A stretch of 64,000 bases of DNA from Blumeriella jaapii (taxonomy: Eukaryota; Ascomycota; Leotiomycetes; Helotiales; Drepanopezizaceae): NCBI GenBank assembly GCA_009599575.1, contig VWND01000001.1:372001-436000 (forward strand). Reading direction: 5' to 3'. This document shows positions 23,220 to 35,369 of the stretch, one piece after another. The translations under genes and the position numbers were made by a program. Below the pieces are notes generated by a model, which worked only from the letters and a program-made list of their open reading frames with translations, was not told the DNA's origin and ran no database searches. Position 1 is the stretch's first letter. Each line of letters opens with the position of its first letter.

Positions 23220-25464
23220 ATGGCTTCACTACCTTTCCGGGACATCAACGTCCACGCTGCAGCATCGTACTATGCTTTCACGTCGCCTTCCACCCCTTCC
23301 GCGCCGACGCTGGTGGTCGACCGCCCGACGGGAGACCTGCGACTGAATGACGGCCCTTTACTGGGAGGGAAGCGTGTGTCGAGCATTGCTGGCATTCTGG
23401 GCATGATCAAGTTGCGTCTGGGTGAGAGATCGCACTCCACAAGGCAGGCAGGCAGGCAGCAGCAGGTTATAGGGCATAAAGGAGATCTGGACTGACGAGA
23501 TGCTTTCCAGATAAATACATTATTGTCATTACCAAGGCACAACCCATGGGCAGGCTGAAGGGCCACATGATATACAAAGTCATCTCGACCGAGTTCCTCC
23601 CTCTGCGTGAGCGACCACTCCACGACCCCGAGGAGGACGGCTATCTGAGTCTCTTGAAGAGCTTTATTAAGTCCGGCCCCATGTACTTCTCCTACTCTTT
23701 CGACATCACCAATACCTTCCAGCGTCAATCCCAAATCGACCTCGCGCTGCCTCTCTGGAAGCGGGCGGACAACCGTTTCTTCTGGAACAGGTTCATCCAT
23801 TCCGACCTGATTGACTTCCGCTCCTCGGGTTCTCGCAATCAAACCGGCCACCAACCTGCCGTGGACCCATACATCCTTCCCGTGATATTCGGCATGCTCG
23901 AGATCGCTTCCACGAGTATCAAGTCGACCCCTTTGACCATGGTACTGATCACCCGGCGCTCGCGCCATCGGGCGGGCACTAGGTATTTCTCGAGGGGAAT
24001 CGATGAGCAGGGACATGTGTCCAACTTCAACGAGACGGAGCAGATCATAATTCTTAATGACAGTGCAAGTGGTCTGGGCGGGTTTGCTGGCGGTAATGGC
24101 ATGCAGAATGGCAATGTGGGAGGGGCCTCGCAAGGGAAGGAAGTGCAGATCATGTCCTACGTCCAGACCAGAGGAAGTGTTCCGGTGTACTGGGCCGAAG
24201 TCAATACTTTACATTACACCCCCAAGCTGCAGATTCGCGGAGTAGAGACGGCGGTCAAGTCGGCTAAGCTGCACTTTGAAGAGCAGATTCGCCTGTACGG
24301 TGATAACTTCCTAGTCAACTTGGTGAACCAGAAGGGGCGCGAGCGAAGGGTCAAGGAGGCCTATGAGCAAATGGTCAAGCTGCTCGTCTCGGCGCCGGCT
24401 GAACGAACTCAGCAAGACGAGGTGTCGGATGAGAAGTTCCACGTGGTTGAGCCATCCGGTCGGCAATCCGACATGGACCGACTGCATTACGTCTACTTCG
24501 ACTTCCATAATGAGACAAAGGGTTTGCAATGGCACCGAGCACAACTCCTCCTAGACCGCCTTCGCGAGTCGTTAGAGAAGCAGCAATACTTCCGTGGTGT
24601 CGACATGCCAGCCGATCTCGAAGGTCGTCTCGAGGTACGCAACCACCAAACCAGCGTTGTACGCACCAACTGCATGGACTGCCTCGACCGCACCAACGTC
24701 GTCCAAAGTATGCTTGCCCGCTTCACCCTAAATCGCCAGCTCACCGACCTTGGGGTCCTGTCCCGCGGCGAAACCTTCACATCCGACCCCGATTTTGAGA
24801 TTCTCTTCCGCAAGCTTTGGGCAGACAACGCCGATGTCGTCTCGAGGTCATACTCCGGCACTGGAGCCCTGAAGACGGACTTCACTCGTACAGGCCAGCG
24901 AACCAAAGCCGGTGCTCTCCAGGATCTCCGCAATTCCATCACGAGATATGCTAAGAACAACTTTGCTGATGGCCCTAAGCAAGACGCCTTCGACCTCTTT
25001 CTCGGCAACTACCTCCCAAGCTCCACCTCGATGCCCGTCTTTGCCGACAGGCGACCACTCCTCATCCAGTCCATTCCCTATATCCTGGCCTTCGCCTTTT
25101 TCTTTGTTTGTGTCGGCACCTTCACTCCGCGTCTCCCTGATGCCGCGGTCTTGCCTCTCAGGATTTTTGTCGTATTCTGGCTTCTGGCTGCGGGGTGGTG
25201 TCTGAATTTTATCTATAGCCACGGAATGCTCTACGTACGTCTCTTCCTCTCCCAAAATAATCAAGTGCTGAACCCCGACTAACGTAATTCCAGGTCAACT
25301 GGCCCAAGCTTAACCCCAGGCCATGGGCTATAGAGGGCTACAACGAGGCCATCACCAACGCCCGCAAGGACAGAATCATCGGCTCTCTCGTAGCTAGGCA
25401 CGAGCGGGGTGTCAGCCTAGCGCGCTTCACTAATGCGGAGGAGGGGAAGAAGAGGATTGAGTAG
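23220..25464 (+). CDS. SAC1: SAC1 phosphoinositide phosphatase
   Basis: ER/Golgi membrane phosphatase that dephosphorylates PtdIns4P and related monophosphates. Three exons are proposed: 23,220-23,421, 23,511-25,234 and 25,294-25,464, giving 698 aa, in the range of the family. Both introns are GT-AG (23,422-23,510, with ACTGAC branch-like motif; 25,235-25,293, with GACTAAC). The Sac catalytic CX5R motif is intact at about Cys455-Arg461 (RTNCMDCLDRTN). Other family signatures are SYSFDITNTFQR, ITRRSRHRAGTRYF, GNFLVNLVNQKG-like, and AYSGTGALKTDFTRTG-like. Two C-terminal hydrophobic segments (about 584-606 and 614-640) are the ER anchor, followed by the conserved VNWPKL that begins exon 3. The start is the first ATG in frame, and an N-terminus MASLPFRDINV fits. 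It is the first intact gene beyond the RIP block. Confidence 0.96.
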
Positions 25465-28126
25465 TGTCGTCTAATTTGTAATTTCATTGTCATTTCTTCG
25501 TGTCTGCTGTAATGGCTTTGAAGAGCGAGAGTCGATTGCGCACATGCTCTTGGTTCATAGAGGAGCGTAGATGCTGTGCTGTGTTGTGTTGTGTTGTACT
25601 GTATTTTGTATGATATGAATGGTATAATACCTAGTTCTTGAACCGCGTACCGCCCGTCCGTTGATCTACTACTGCCACTAACCTCGAACCACAAAAAACG
25701 CTCTCGGAATGAGTGTCTACCCTGCCTGCTTGGATGGCTATATCAACCGCGTGCTCGCTCCTCATCTCTGTATCTTAGGTCGTGCATGTTCTGAAGTAGC
25801 GAGCGAGCGGTCCTCGCTTCTTTTGAGAGAAGTCACCTCCTTCGCATCTTCCTATCAATAGGTAGGAAGGAAGGAAGTATCTTGCGCGGGTTCTCTAGAG
25901 GTTGGTTCGTTGTCCTGGCTCAGCCTGGCCTGTCCATTCAGATCACTGTTTTTTTTGGGGGGGGGGGGCTTCCGATCTTGAATCCTACCCCTTGCTCTTG
26001 GCTCTTCGTTCTTTTCTTTTCTTCTAGAGCATCATACTGTACGAGAAGAGCTGTTTCTTGCTTTTTTGGGTGGAGAATGACAAGAGAAGAGAGGGTGGTT
26101 GATACACCGTCGAGATCGTAGCTATAGTTCGTGCTCTTTGGGGCACCAGACTGCGGCAAATCGGGAGTAGAGCATGTGTCTGTACTGTATGCTGAGTCGA
26201 AGAAACAGTAGTAGAAGGAGTGAGTAAATTTTCGGGTTGAGCAGGACGTCACTGGGAGGACGACGACCAGCCTGCTAGGCAAGGGCTCCCAGTTCGTTGG
26301 CGGTGTGCGCGTTGAAGGGCTTCCCGGAGTACTATGGTAGAGAGGGTGGTAGCCAGACGGGGGAGCCCAGCTCTCACTGAAGCCTTGGGCGGGGAACTTG
26401 GCATGGGGGGTATTCATCCATTCGCCTGTGACTCGCTTAGCTCTTGTGTTGATTCGGTTACATGGGACTCTGTTTTGAGGGGAGATCAGAGTGAGCAGGG
26501 AAGGAAAAAACGCGTCTTTCACGTTTATGGTAATGTACCTGTTCGCATTCCAGCATCGCCATGTCTTGTACATACATACAGTAACGCAGCCCGGGACGGG
26601 CAGCAGCTGGCGGTTGAGCAGCAGGTTGTGTCTCTCGTGCGAAGTTCCGTGATTTGTGACATGAGGTGCCTCTCGAGTAATGACATAGGTACGATTTGAT
26701 GCGACGAGCCCAGAGGTAGATGGACATCTTGGGCATACCGTCAGGATCAGCACAACGACGGTGTCGGCTGCCAGCCCTTCCTACACAATTGCTTCAGCGC
26801 AGACGATATGAAGACCCGCGACAAGCGCACAGGGTATCCCCAGAGCCCTCTTGATCTCTACTATGGTAAAGTACTCAGGGCGTCCCACTTCCACGGATAT
26901 GTACCCGCCATTTTGGGATTTTGGGACATAGAAACCACGGAAGTACACAAGGGACTTCCCCGGTGCCCCGTTGGCCATGTGCTTCCCCGGTGCCGTTGTA
27001 GCCGGGCCAAGTCTGGCTACGAGTGTGTAGCAAAAAACCTTCTAGTTATGGGAAAGGGGGTGGGTTTAAAAGCGTTCGTGTTCTAGGGCCAATCAGATGG
27101 ATTCGACAGCCTTCGTTCTCAGAGCGTAGCTTTCTTCGCTTACTAGGTACACGTACTCCCCTCGCTCAAGGAAAGATATCCTACGACGGCCTGATAGATG
27201 TGATGGGACAGGATCAGGTAAGATTCTGCGCGATTTGAATTCCGAAACCTTATTACCCGCACTATTCAGCTCGTTACACCACATTCTTTGCATATCGGTT
27301 CTTTCTGAAGGGCTCTCCCATTTGCTATGGTACTGTATGTACCTTCTGAGCGTCCAGTAGGAACCACACCGGTGGCGCAACTATCAAAGCTTTGCATAGC
27401 GTTTTCGCTTTCATGCAAAGCATTTTTAAAAGCTCATAGTTTAAAATACAGTTTATGCACTTGGATCACGCTCATGCCCCTTTCGAGAAGATGTGCTGCT
27501 GGAGAGATGTCACTTGGCTGTTTCTCTCGAACCGCAGAGGAAGGTGTTGATGGCCTCGAGAGAATTTTCAAATGCCTGGTTTTTTCTTCTATTCGGAACA
27601 ATCGACTTGCACAAAGGCTGTGTCGCGAGAGCCTCAAGAGTTTCGAGAGCCTCACCAAAAAAAACCCGGCCAAAATGCGTCTTCAAGCTTTTGACTTATC
27701 TTCATATATACAGGCGTGTTGATATATCATACCGAGCCTGATAGCCGCCGAGAAACGAGTGAGGGGAACTCGCTGTTAGATGACAGCGCTGCTGTACGAA
27801 ACCCGCGGTACGTACTGTACAATGCAGGGAAGTCTGACCGACTTTTCTGTCCGTTATGCGCATTCGTAAGCAGTGGGTAAGAACCAGAGGTCCTGTGTCG
27901 GCGATTCAAAGACTGTTAAATACTTACCTACGTTCCAATGGTCGGGTTATCGGAGATTGAGAACTCTAGGCCGTTGCTTTCCGTCTCGATCCTGTCTCGA
28001 CCTGGAGAAGTTGAACCTTTTCTCTGGAGCTTTTAGGCCTTATTTAACATCGTGTACTACGACAAAACAATCTCGAGGACAAGAAACTGGCTCTTGTGAT
28101 AAAGGAGAACAAGCAATTCACACAAG
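25465..28126. other. intergenic, no gene supported
   Basis: About 2.7 kb. It holds the SAC1 3' flank with TGTGTTGTGTTG repeats near 25,580, a 9-G/8-T tract near 25,950, a short direct repeat CTTCCCCGGTGCC near 26,955-26,995, and only short random ORFs. The last part is the MFS gene's promoter and 5' leader. Confidence 0.6.
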
Positions 28127-30084
28127 ATGGCCGACAGAGACATGGAAAGAGATGCCAAGTCCACCCACTCTTCAACTTCAAGATCCGACACGAGTTCCGA
28201 ATTTTCAGTATCAACGGACAAATTGACAGAACGGACGTCGCTTCTCGTGCCAGGCGGTCCGATTCCAGCAGACTACAAATCCACAGCTCTCATCACTGCT
28301 GACGTTAGGTCTGATTCTAAAGATGATGAGCCACTCTTGGGTCCGGAGGTCCCGAAGAGCGTATTTGCCATTATCAGTCTGCTCATGGTCGGTTAGTCCC
28401 CCGTTCAAATCCCATCCGAGAAGCAGCACGGTACTCATCACCTCCCAGGGGTTTTCATGTCCAGCGCAGACGTGTGTCTCGTACTTGCAACCTACGGCAC
28501 CATCTCCTCAGAGTTCGGCGCTCTGGCAGACGCAAGCTGGTTGACGACCACCTACTCGCTGGCCACATGCGCCGCGCAGCCCGTCACGGGAAAGTTAAGC
28601 GACATCTACGGTCGAAAAGGGGTCTTGTTGACTTCGTACGTGTTGTTCGCCCTCGGGAGTGTGGTTTGCGGAATTGGTCAGTCCATGTGGCAGGTCATTG
28701 CTGGGAGGATTATCGCGGGACTGGGAGCTGCTGGCATGACAGTCATCGTCGCCGTCTTGATAACGGGTTGGTCATGAGCCCTTTTCTACCTCGAACTGTA
28801 TGACTGACCAAGTGCAAAGATCTGGTGCCCTCGATCCAGGTAGCGTCCTGGCGAGGTTATGTCAATGTCGTGGCAGCCGTCGGTCGAAGCATCGGCGGCC
28901 CTCTCGGTGGCTACCTCGCAGATACGGTAGGCTGGCGCTGGTCTTTCATCGGCCAAGGTCCCCTGATAGCGATTGCTATTGTCCTCGTAGCTCTCCGTCT
29001 CCCCTCCCATTCCCACGCATACCAGCCGCAAGTCCAGCAGAAAGGCCAGCCTTCGAAGCTCCGCCGCATCGACTTCATCGGCGCCATCCTCCTCGCCCTC
29101 ACGAACGTCACCCTCCTCGGTGCCCTCAGTCTCGGCGGCCAGAGCCTCCCCTGGTCGAACCCCATTGTGATCAGCCTCTTAATCGCCTCCCCCATCATCG
29201 GTACCAGCTTCGTCCTCTACGAGCTCAAGGTAGCGCTCGAGCCCATCCTCCGCCACTCCTCATGATCGAGCGCGATGTCGCGACCAACTACGCCATCAAC
29301 GCCCTTCAGTCCGCCGCCCAGTTCACCATGATCTACACGGTCCCGCTGTACTTCCGCGCGACGCAGAACAGTAGCAACACCGAGGCCGGCGCGCACCTCT
29401 TTCCCGCCGTGCTCGGCAACACCGCCGGCGGTCTCCTCGCGGGCCTCGTGATCCAGCGCACCGGCCGCTACAAGAACCTCTCTATCCTAGCCGTGATCTC
29501 CTCCTCGCTGTCGTACATACTGCTCATCACCCGGTGGAAGGGCGAGGCGATCAACTGGCAAGAGAGCCTTGCCATCTTGCCGGGCGGCTTTGGGACGGGT
29601 CTTGCCATGGCGACGACGTTCCAGGGTCTGACGAGCGTGGTGAAGAGGCGCGACGTCGCCGTTGCGACGGGCGGCTTCTACCTGTGGACTGGGGTGGGCA
29701 TGGTGGTAGGCGTGGCGAGTGGGAGCGCGGTGCAGACTGGAAGTCTGAGAACTCTGCTTGTGGATGGACTGAGGAGCGTTCCTGGGGCGGAAACGGTATG
29801 TCGTCTGATCCTCGCTGTTCGATTCGAAGGCGTGCGTGTTGCTGACAGACGGCCACAGATCATCGAAAATGCCATCTCGGACGTGTCCTCCATAGCCGGC
29901 TTAGAGAGCGGAGTAAGGAGAGTTGTCATAGATAGCTATGTGAAGAGTTTGGAGAATAGTCATTGTCCGTACTCTTCTCCCGTTTGTCTACGCCATGCTG
30001 ACAGACTCGGTAGACCTCTCGCTCGGGTGTTCAGTCGCAGCACTCGTCCTCGCATTCACCGTCCGCGAGCACAGGCTCAAGTAG
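28127..30084 (+). pseudogene. MFS transporter, vacuolar basic amino acid (VBA)/DHA2-like, with one frameshift
   Basis: Proposed exons are 28,127-28,391, 28,449-28,766, 28,820-29,795, 29,859-29,964 and 30,005-30,084. The sum is 1,745 nt, one short of 582 codons. The N-terminus is a hydrophilic cytosolic tail with an acidic/dileucine-like ERTSLL segment, then many transmembrane segments. MFS signatures include GKLSDIYGRKGVLL (loop 2-3), RIIAGLGAAG, and GGPLGGYLADTVGWRWSF, as in fungal VBA and DHA2 drug/amino-acid transporters. The frame breaks at 29,250-29,251: after ALEPIL the downstream frame continues PPLLMIERDV, and one extra C would restore it. After TM14 the C-terminus ends FTVREHRLK. The last intron (29,965-30,004) is only 40 bp with a GTCCGT donor and is less certain. 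It is either a fresh pseudogene or a sequencing error. The substrate is not determinable. Confidence 0.8.
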
Positions 30085-31373
30085 AAGAAGTATCTTTCGT
30101 TGTAAGACAGGAAGTACGAGGTAAAAAGTATATATAAATTGCATTGGGTAGGAAAACCTGCACTGGGTGGGAAATGAAATTTACGAGACCTAACTCATTT
30201 GTCTTTTGGGTATCTCTGTTTTGGAACTCTGGACAGAGGAAGTAGACATAGATGTAGAGATGCAAAACGAGACCACGAATACTACGGCCACTGATCGAGA
30301 TGGCGTCTGGAAATCTTTGCCTGCTCCTCCTCGTAAGAACGAGAGCACCCTTCGGACATCGTCTCAACCCATCGAGCTATTCTTCTAGAAGGGGGAAACA
30401 TCGCCCGCGACTCTACTTGTTCGCCACATTGGCGGCTGTTTGAAGCGAACGTGGAGTCGTGATGTGATGGGGGTGGTAAAGCTGAAGACATATGAGAGGT
30501 ACATCTGGATATGAACAGGGATGGCGGAATGGAGCGTTGGAAGCGAGGTAAACAAAGCACAGTAGGTCTGGGCGAGCGCGTCATTTCAAATTTTCGATTA
30601 GACTTCGCCCAGGATGCAGCGAAAGCCTACAGACAGTGGATTCTAGTCAACAGAACTGCGTTTGGAAATTCAATCATTGCGGCGCGTCGTGAAAAACGTT
30701 TCATATTGAAGTAACAACGTTCAACAGGCCTCGCGAGCTCCCCCCTATCCATCACGCTTAAATCACGTGATGCTATAACCTACTGCATCTGGCGTCTGTG
30801 CGCTTAGCCGTTGATTCGCTTGACGGTCTGATCGGCCCCTGAACAACAAAATAGCCGAATTCGCTTCGACTGTTGTTTCGACGGATCTCTACTGCACATG
30901 TAATAATCTCCCGAGCACAGTTCAAACTTCCAAGCCAACTCCCAATCAGGCGGAGGGAGATACTTGTATCCTTTTCTTCTCCGTAAAGGAGGCCCCAAGA
31001 AAGCATATTGTCTTCTAGCGACAACGCCTCATTTGCCGCCGGGCGAGCCCTCCCTAGCTGTGCAGACTAGCAAGGGCACTTCGGCCGGTCTGTCCCCACC
31101 TCCTGAGGTCTGTTCCCCTCCAAACTTTGTCTCGCCTGGACACATTTTCTTATTTTCGTGAAGCAACAGTCAATTTAGAATTTCTAGAACGATCCAACCA
31201 CCCTCCCTCCCTGAGTGTGAGCGGAGTGCAGGATTTGCAACCACGCGATGGGCCACATATGACTTTCTCTTCCAACATCTCGCCTGGTCTCGTCTTTTGT
31301 TTGCATTGCGATCTGGCATCCACTCCTTTCTAGTCTCTTTCTTCTTCTTGTAACAACCTTTACTTTGCTGTCA
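30085..31373. other. intergenic, no gene supported
   Basis: It contains the 3' flank of the transporter and the promoter and leader of the glycosyltransferase gene. CT-rich stretches around 31,300-31,350 precede the downstream ATG. Small ORFs here have no recognisable domain. Confidence 0.6.
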
Positions 31374-32842
31374 ATGTATACCCTCGCGCTTCCTACACGT
31401 CTCCGTAGTCGCAACCTCACTCATCGCTTACTTATCGTGGCCGCGACATTATGTTTCGCTCTTTACATGCTACGACCCTCGAGTCCCGAGGGGTACGGGA
31501 TACAATTTCAGGGCGACTCGCACCTCGGATATGCAGATAGCAGCTGCGGATCAGGGTTGGATGTCTTCGACCGGGTGGTCATCGTGGTCAAGACCGGCGC
31601 CACCGAAGCGATCGAGAAGCTTCCCACCCAGCTGGTGACGGCGCTGCGATGTGTCCCAGCCCGTAACATGCTGCACTTTTCCGACATGGCGCAGACCATC
31701 GGCGAGATTGAGGTCCATGATGCATTGGACGCAGTCCCGGCGCAGGCCATGGCCGAGAACCCGGATTTCGACATCTACCGCAAGCAGCAGGAGCTGAAAG
31801 ACCCGGCCCTCATCGTGAGCACCCTGAAGACCATGAGAAGTCCCACGGACGCCGGCAGCTACGCGGCATGGACCCTCGACAAGTACAAGAACATCTACAT
31901 TCTGGAAAAGAGCTGGGCCATGAGGCCCGATCGCGACTGGTACATGTACATAGATGCGGACACGTACATCTTGTGGCCCAGTCTGATTGAGTGGCTCAAG
32001 AGACTCGATTCGTCGAGGGCGAACTACTTTGGCTCTCTGGCCTGCATAGGCAGATCCTTCGCTCACGGAGGAAGCGGTTACATACTGTCCAAACCAGCCG
32101 TGACCAAGCTCACCGTGGCTCAGAACGGCACCGCTGAGCGTTGGCATTATGAGATTGCCGATCCAATGCACTGTTGCGGGGATTTCATGCTTGCGGAAGC
32201 GCTGAGAGAGGTCGACATCTCGATCAAAAATTCACTGCCCACCATTAACGGAGAGACGCCGTCGACGATTCCATTCAAGCAAGATACCTGGTGCCAGCCT
32301 ATCGTCACTATGCACCATGTCAAGAATAGCGAATTCGTGGCTATTAAAGAGTTTGAGCAAAAGAGACCAAACCCAAATGTAAGCACGAGTCCCCGAGAGT
32401 GGTCGGCATCACAGGGCTGACAGCTGGTCTTTTCTAGGCTCCAGTAACGTTCGCCGACATATTCACGGGCATAACATGGGACCTGATACCCGACCACCCC
32501 CTCGAGGACTGGTACAACTTGTCGGACTGGGAGGGCACATCTTTGTCCGACATACCATCCGCTGCGGCTTGCATCCAAGCCTGTGCTGAGAAGGAGGACT
32601 GTTTGCAGTCGCTCTGGAAAGCCAAGCAGTGCATGCTGAGCACCGTGACCATCGCATTCGGGCAAAAGTACAATCGCATGCCGGATGAAGATGAATTGCA
32701 GAGCAGCTGGAACAAGACCCGGATCGCGGATTGGGTATCGAAGCAGGGTCCATGTGGCGAGGTCAAATTTCCGTACGAAGACGGTAAAAACGCCCCTGGC
32801 GCGGGCTACTACTGCCCAGAGGAAGTGGAGGAGAACCAATAG
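31374..32842 (+). CDS. GT31-like (DUF604-type) glycosyltransferase with Apple/PAN-like C-terminus
   Basis: A predicted Golgi or secretory-pathway type II membrane glycosyltransferase. Two exons, 31,374-32,378 and 32,438-32,842, give 469 aa; the 59-bp intron has a GTAAGC donor and a CTGAC branch motif. The start chosen is the first true ATG (31,374). Residues about 19-33 form a signal anchor (RLLIVAATLCFALYML). The catalytic domain has FDRVVIVVKTGATEA, ending in a DAD metal-binding motif at residues 194-196 within WYMYIDADTYI, then GGSGYILSKPA and CCGDFMLAEAL, the fungal GT31/DUF604 pattern. The last about 110 residues have spaced cysteines (AAACIQACAEKEDC...C...C) like a PAN/Apple module. The acceptor and sugar donor are unknown. 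The family assignment is by motif memory, not a search. Confidence 0.88.
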
Positions 32843-35369
32843 ATAGACGACAGACCATTCGACCCACATCAGCGACAGCAAGAAGGCAAGTACTTCTTGT
32901 ACGTGGACGTGATCCGATGGGGATGTTAGGTCCGTGAATTGCTTGCATTCCCGTGCGCGCCTTGTCTAGCATGGCTTAATATCTGCCATCGAACGTGATT
33001 AGATCCTGAGGGCTACGTCTCTGCGATATGATCATGCTCTTCGCTGCCTACCGCTTGCTCGATTCTGTCGTTGTCGTCAATTTCAGTCACTCGCAATGGA
33101 CATTTCAGCTTCACATCACACTCCCCTCGCCATACCCAACAGCCGAATCTGCTGACGGAGATGAGTCGGGAGCAGAAGATGGAGCTGAAGGTGGACTTGC
33201 TGACGATGGCGACGTGCCCGACGGTGGGTGAGAGGGTGTGGGAGGTGGATGGGGGGTTAGGAGGATTCTGGGGGGGCTGGAGGTAGTGGGGTGGGGGAAA
33301 GAGTGGGTGAGGAGATGGGTTTGAAGGAATGTGTGAGCGATTTCATGTATGGTTTCATGGTTAAGGACTGCAGATGATTGCGGTATCTATAATAATCTCA
33401 CTCATGTTATTTGGCCCTGCAGTTGGCGTACCATCGTCAGGTGCTGACGAGAGCTATGTTTAGTTGAATCCTCTGCCAAAGCACTAAACAAGCAACGTAT
33501 GAAATGTTCCAAGTAGCATACGAGCAAGTTCTCTTAGTCGCAGGAGTCGAAATCAGCAGGCCTGCGAAAGAGTCGTGGATCTTGAGACGAGGACTGTCGC
33601 CGTTAAAAGCACGCAAGAATCGTGTTAAAAATAAGCACACAGGAGTTCTTACTTTGTCTAGAAATCGCATTGTGAGATTTGCCGTTGGCGGAAATAAGTG
33701 GTTTCAAAGGTTCTCGGTTTTTATGCCAGAATTATCTTGGATTGTTTAATTTCCAAGAATTCCATTACGAGAACCCCCAGTGGCTTGCTTGTACGTCAAA
33801 GGGAAAGGCAGAGCTGATGCTTAATATTTTGCTTCCGGTTTCATATTAACTGAAATTTCCTAGACGTATTGTTATGTAATAAAAGTCTCAAGCAGTGCTT
33901 ATTGGGTTATAGAGCAAGAAAGGAGATAATTTACAGATTTCATGACCAAGTTGTCTGAGTGAAAGATCCAATGCAAGAAACACTGAAAATTGCTCGCTTC
34001 CTATAGCTAGCTAGATAAGTCCCATGCCGTGGTTCTTTGTAAAATTAAAAGCTGTTATTATTAAATGCTTGATTAAATATGAATTGCAGGGGTTTGTGTA
34101 AGTCCGGGGCAATAATATGCTATTGAGTATCTGGTGATAGGTTGCTTAATGATATTCCCCTAAGTGCAATCGTATCTTTTTTTTCTTTTCTCTTTTGGGT
34201 AACACCGGCAAAAGGCTAGCATATCCAGCCTCCAACGAATTTCATTGTAGAGCCCAAGCTATGTTGAAATGAAACTTTGATTCTTCTTATCCTGACTATA
34301 AATTTAAGTCCTGCCTGCTGTCATTCCTATAACTCTTGTCAATTCCTTCTACTCTCGTAGAGTTACAAACAAGCTCACTCACCATTAGTGATAACAACAG
34401 ACTATGCTGTGCATTACAATGCAAAATCCTCGATTCAGCATCAGAGCCTACTATTTTCAACATGAGTTTTTTTCTTCCGAAAGCAAAAAGTTACAGAAGA
34501 TGCTTAAATCGATCCCGTCCTCATCCATTGCTTTGCTTGCCCAAGCAATCAATCGTGTTGATCGATATTTATATATATCAGAGGTGCCATCGCGGCATAG
34601 TGAATACTTACCAAGAAGGTGGAATCAATGTAGGTTCCTATTCCCTCTTTCCGAAAAAAGTAATTATTCTTGCTGAAAAGGGTATGCTTATTCACACGCG
34701 ATCAGATGAATCACTGGCATTCACTTCTTGCATCAGCGCACTAACGTCGAGGATTTCTGATGTATATATAAACCTGGCCGACTACTCGCCGGATGGGTTG
34801 CTTTGATCAGTGTTGAGTGTGAGGCACTTGAAGCAGCAGATAATGAGTTTGCAGAAGCCACCTGGATGCTGAAGTCTGACAAGTATCTAGAACAGAAGAA
34901 AGATTTGATGTTCTCAGTACTAAACTGAACGATCCGCAGGCATAGCTTTGATAAGATTTGTGTTATTGTCGTCAAAGGACTTTTCATTGCCAAGTCTCCG
35001 CCAGCCTTGTGTAGATCGGGTTGTGAGCTGCTATAGGATAGCATGGTTTGGAGAATGTATTGAAAACGTGAATATCCTTCGATACACGTTGCAGGGATGA
35101 CCAGTAGGAACTGCTACTACTTGGCAGGAAGTTGTGAGGTGTAGGATTTACAGTGGGGAAGCGCTTCAGGTGCTTGTCGACGCGCATCAACGGTCAGGCT
35201 ATAGAGGAGTAATACGTACGAGAAGAAGTAAGGCGAGTGAAATTCAAGTAGGGTCATAAGGAGACGACTAGGCCATCAGGAGCCAGATTGTCGGAAAGTG
35301 AATTCACAGTCTGATAACAGTGGAAACAGTCATCGCGAAATTGGTATCTAAACACGCACGCTAAGCATT
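32843..35369. other. intergenic, partly AT-rich, no gene supported
   Basis: About 2.5 kb between convergent genes (the glycosyltransferase on + and the NADH dehydrogenase on -). From about 33,400 the composition falls toward A+T. ORFs at 33,504-33,749 and 34,336-34,806 exist, but the second begins at a TTG and neither shows a domain or convincing codon pattern. It could hold an old decayed element; I cannot identify one. Confidence 0.5.

Noticed and set aside
23270..24133. 287-codon minus-strand ORF
   Set aside because: It is antisense to the well-supported SAC1 exon 2 and has no domain.
28400..28420. GTTCAAATCC string resembling a tRNA T-arm
   Set aside because: It lies within the first intron of the transporter and no matching acceptor, D or anticodon arms are present; no tRNA gene was found in the window.
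29229..29269. A 41-bp intron instead of a frameshift in the transporter
   Set aside because: It would restore the frame but delete the conserved EPIL segment of the transporter family; left as the alternative to be tested.
34336..34806. 156-codon plus-strand ORF
   Set aside because: It starts at TTG and has no domain, no plausible ATG context and no codon signal I trust; kept only as a remark in the intergenic entry.
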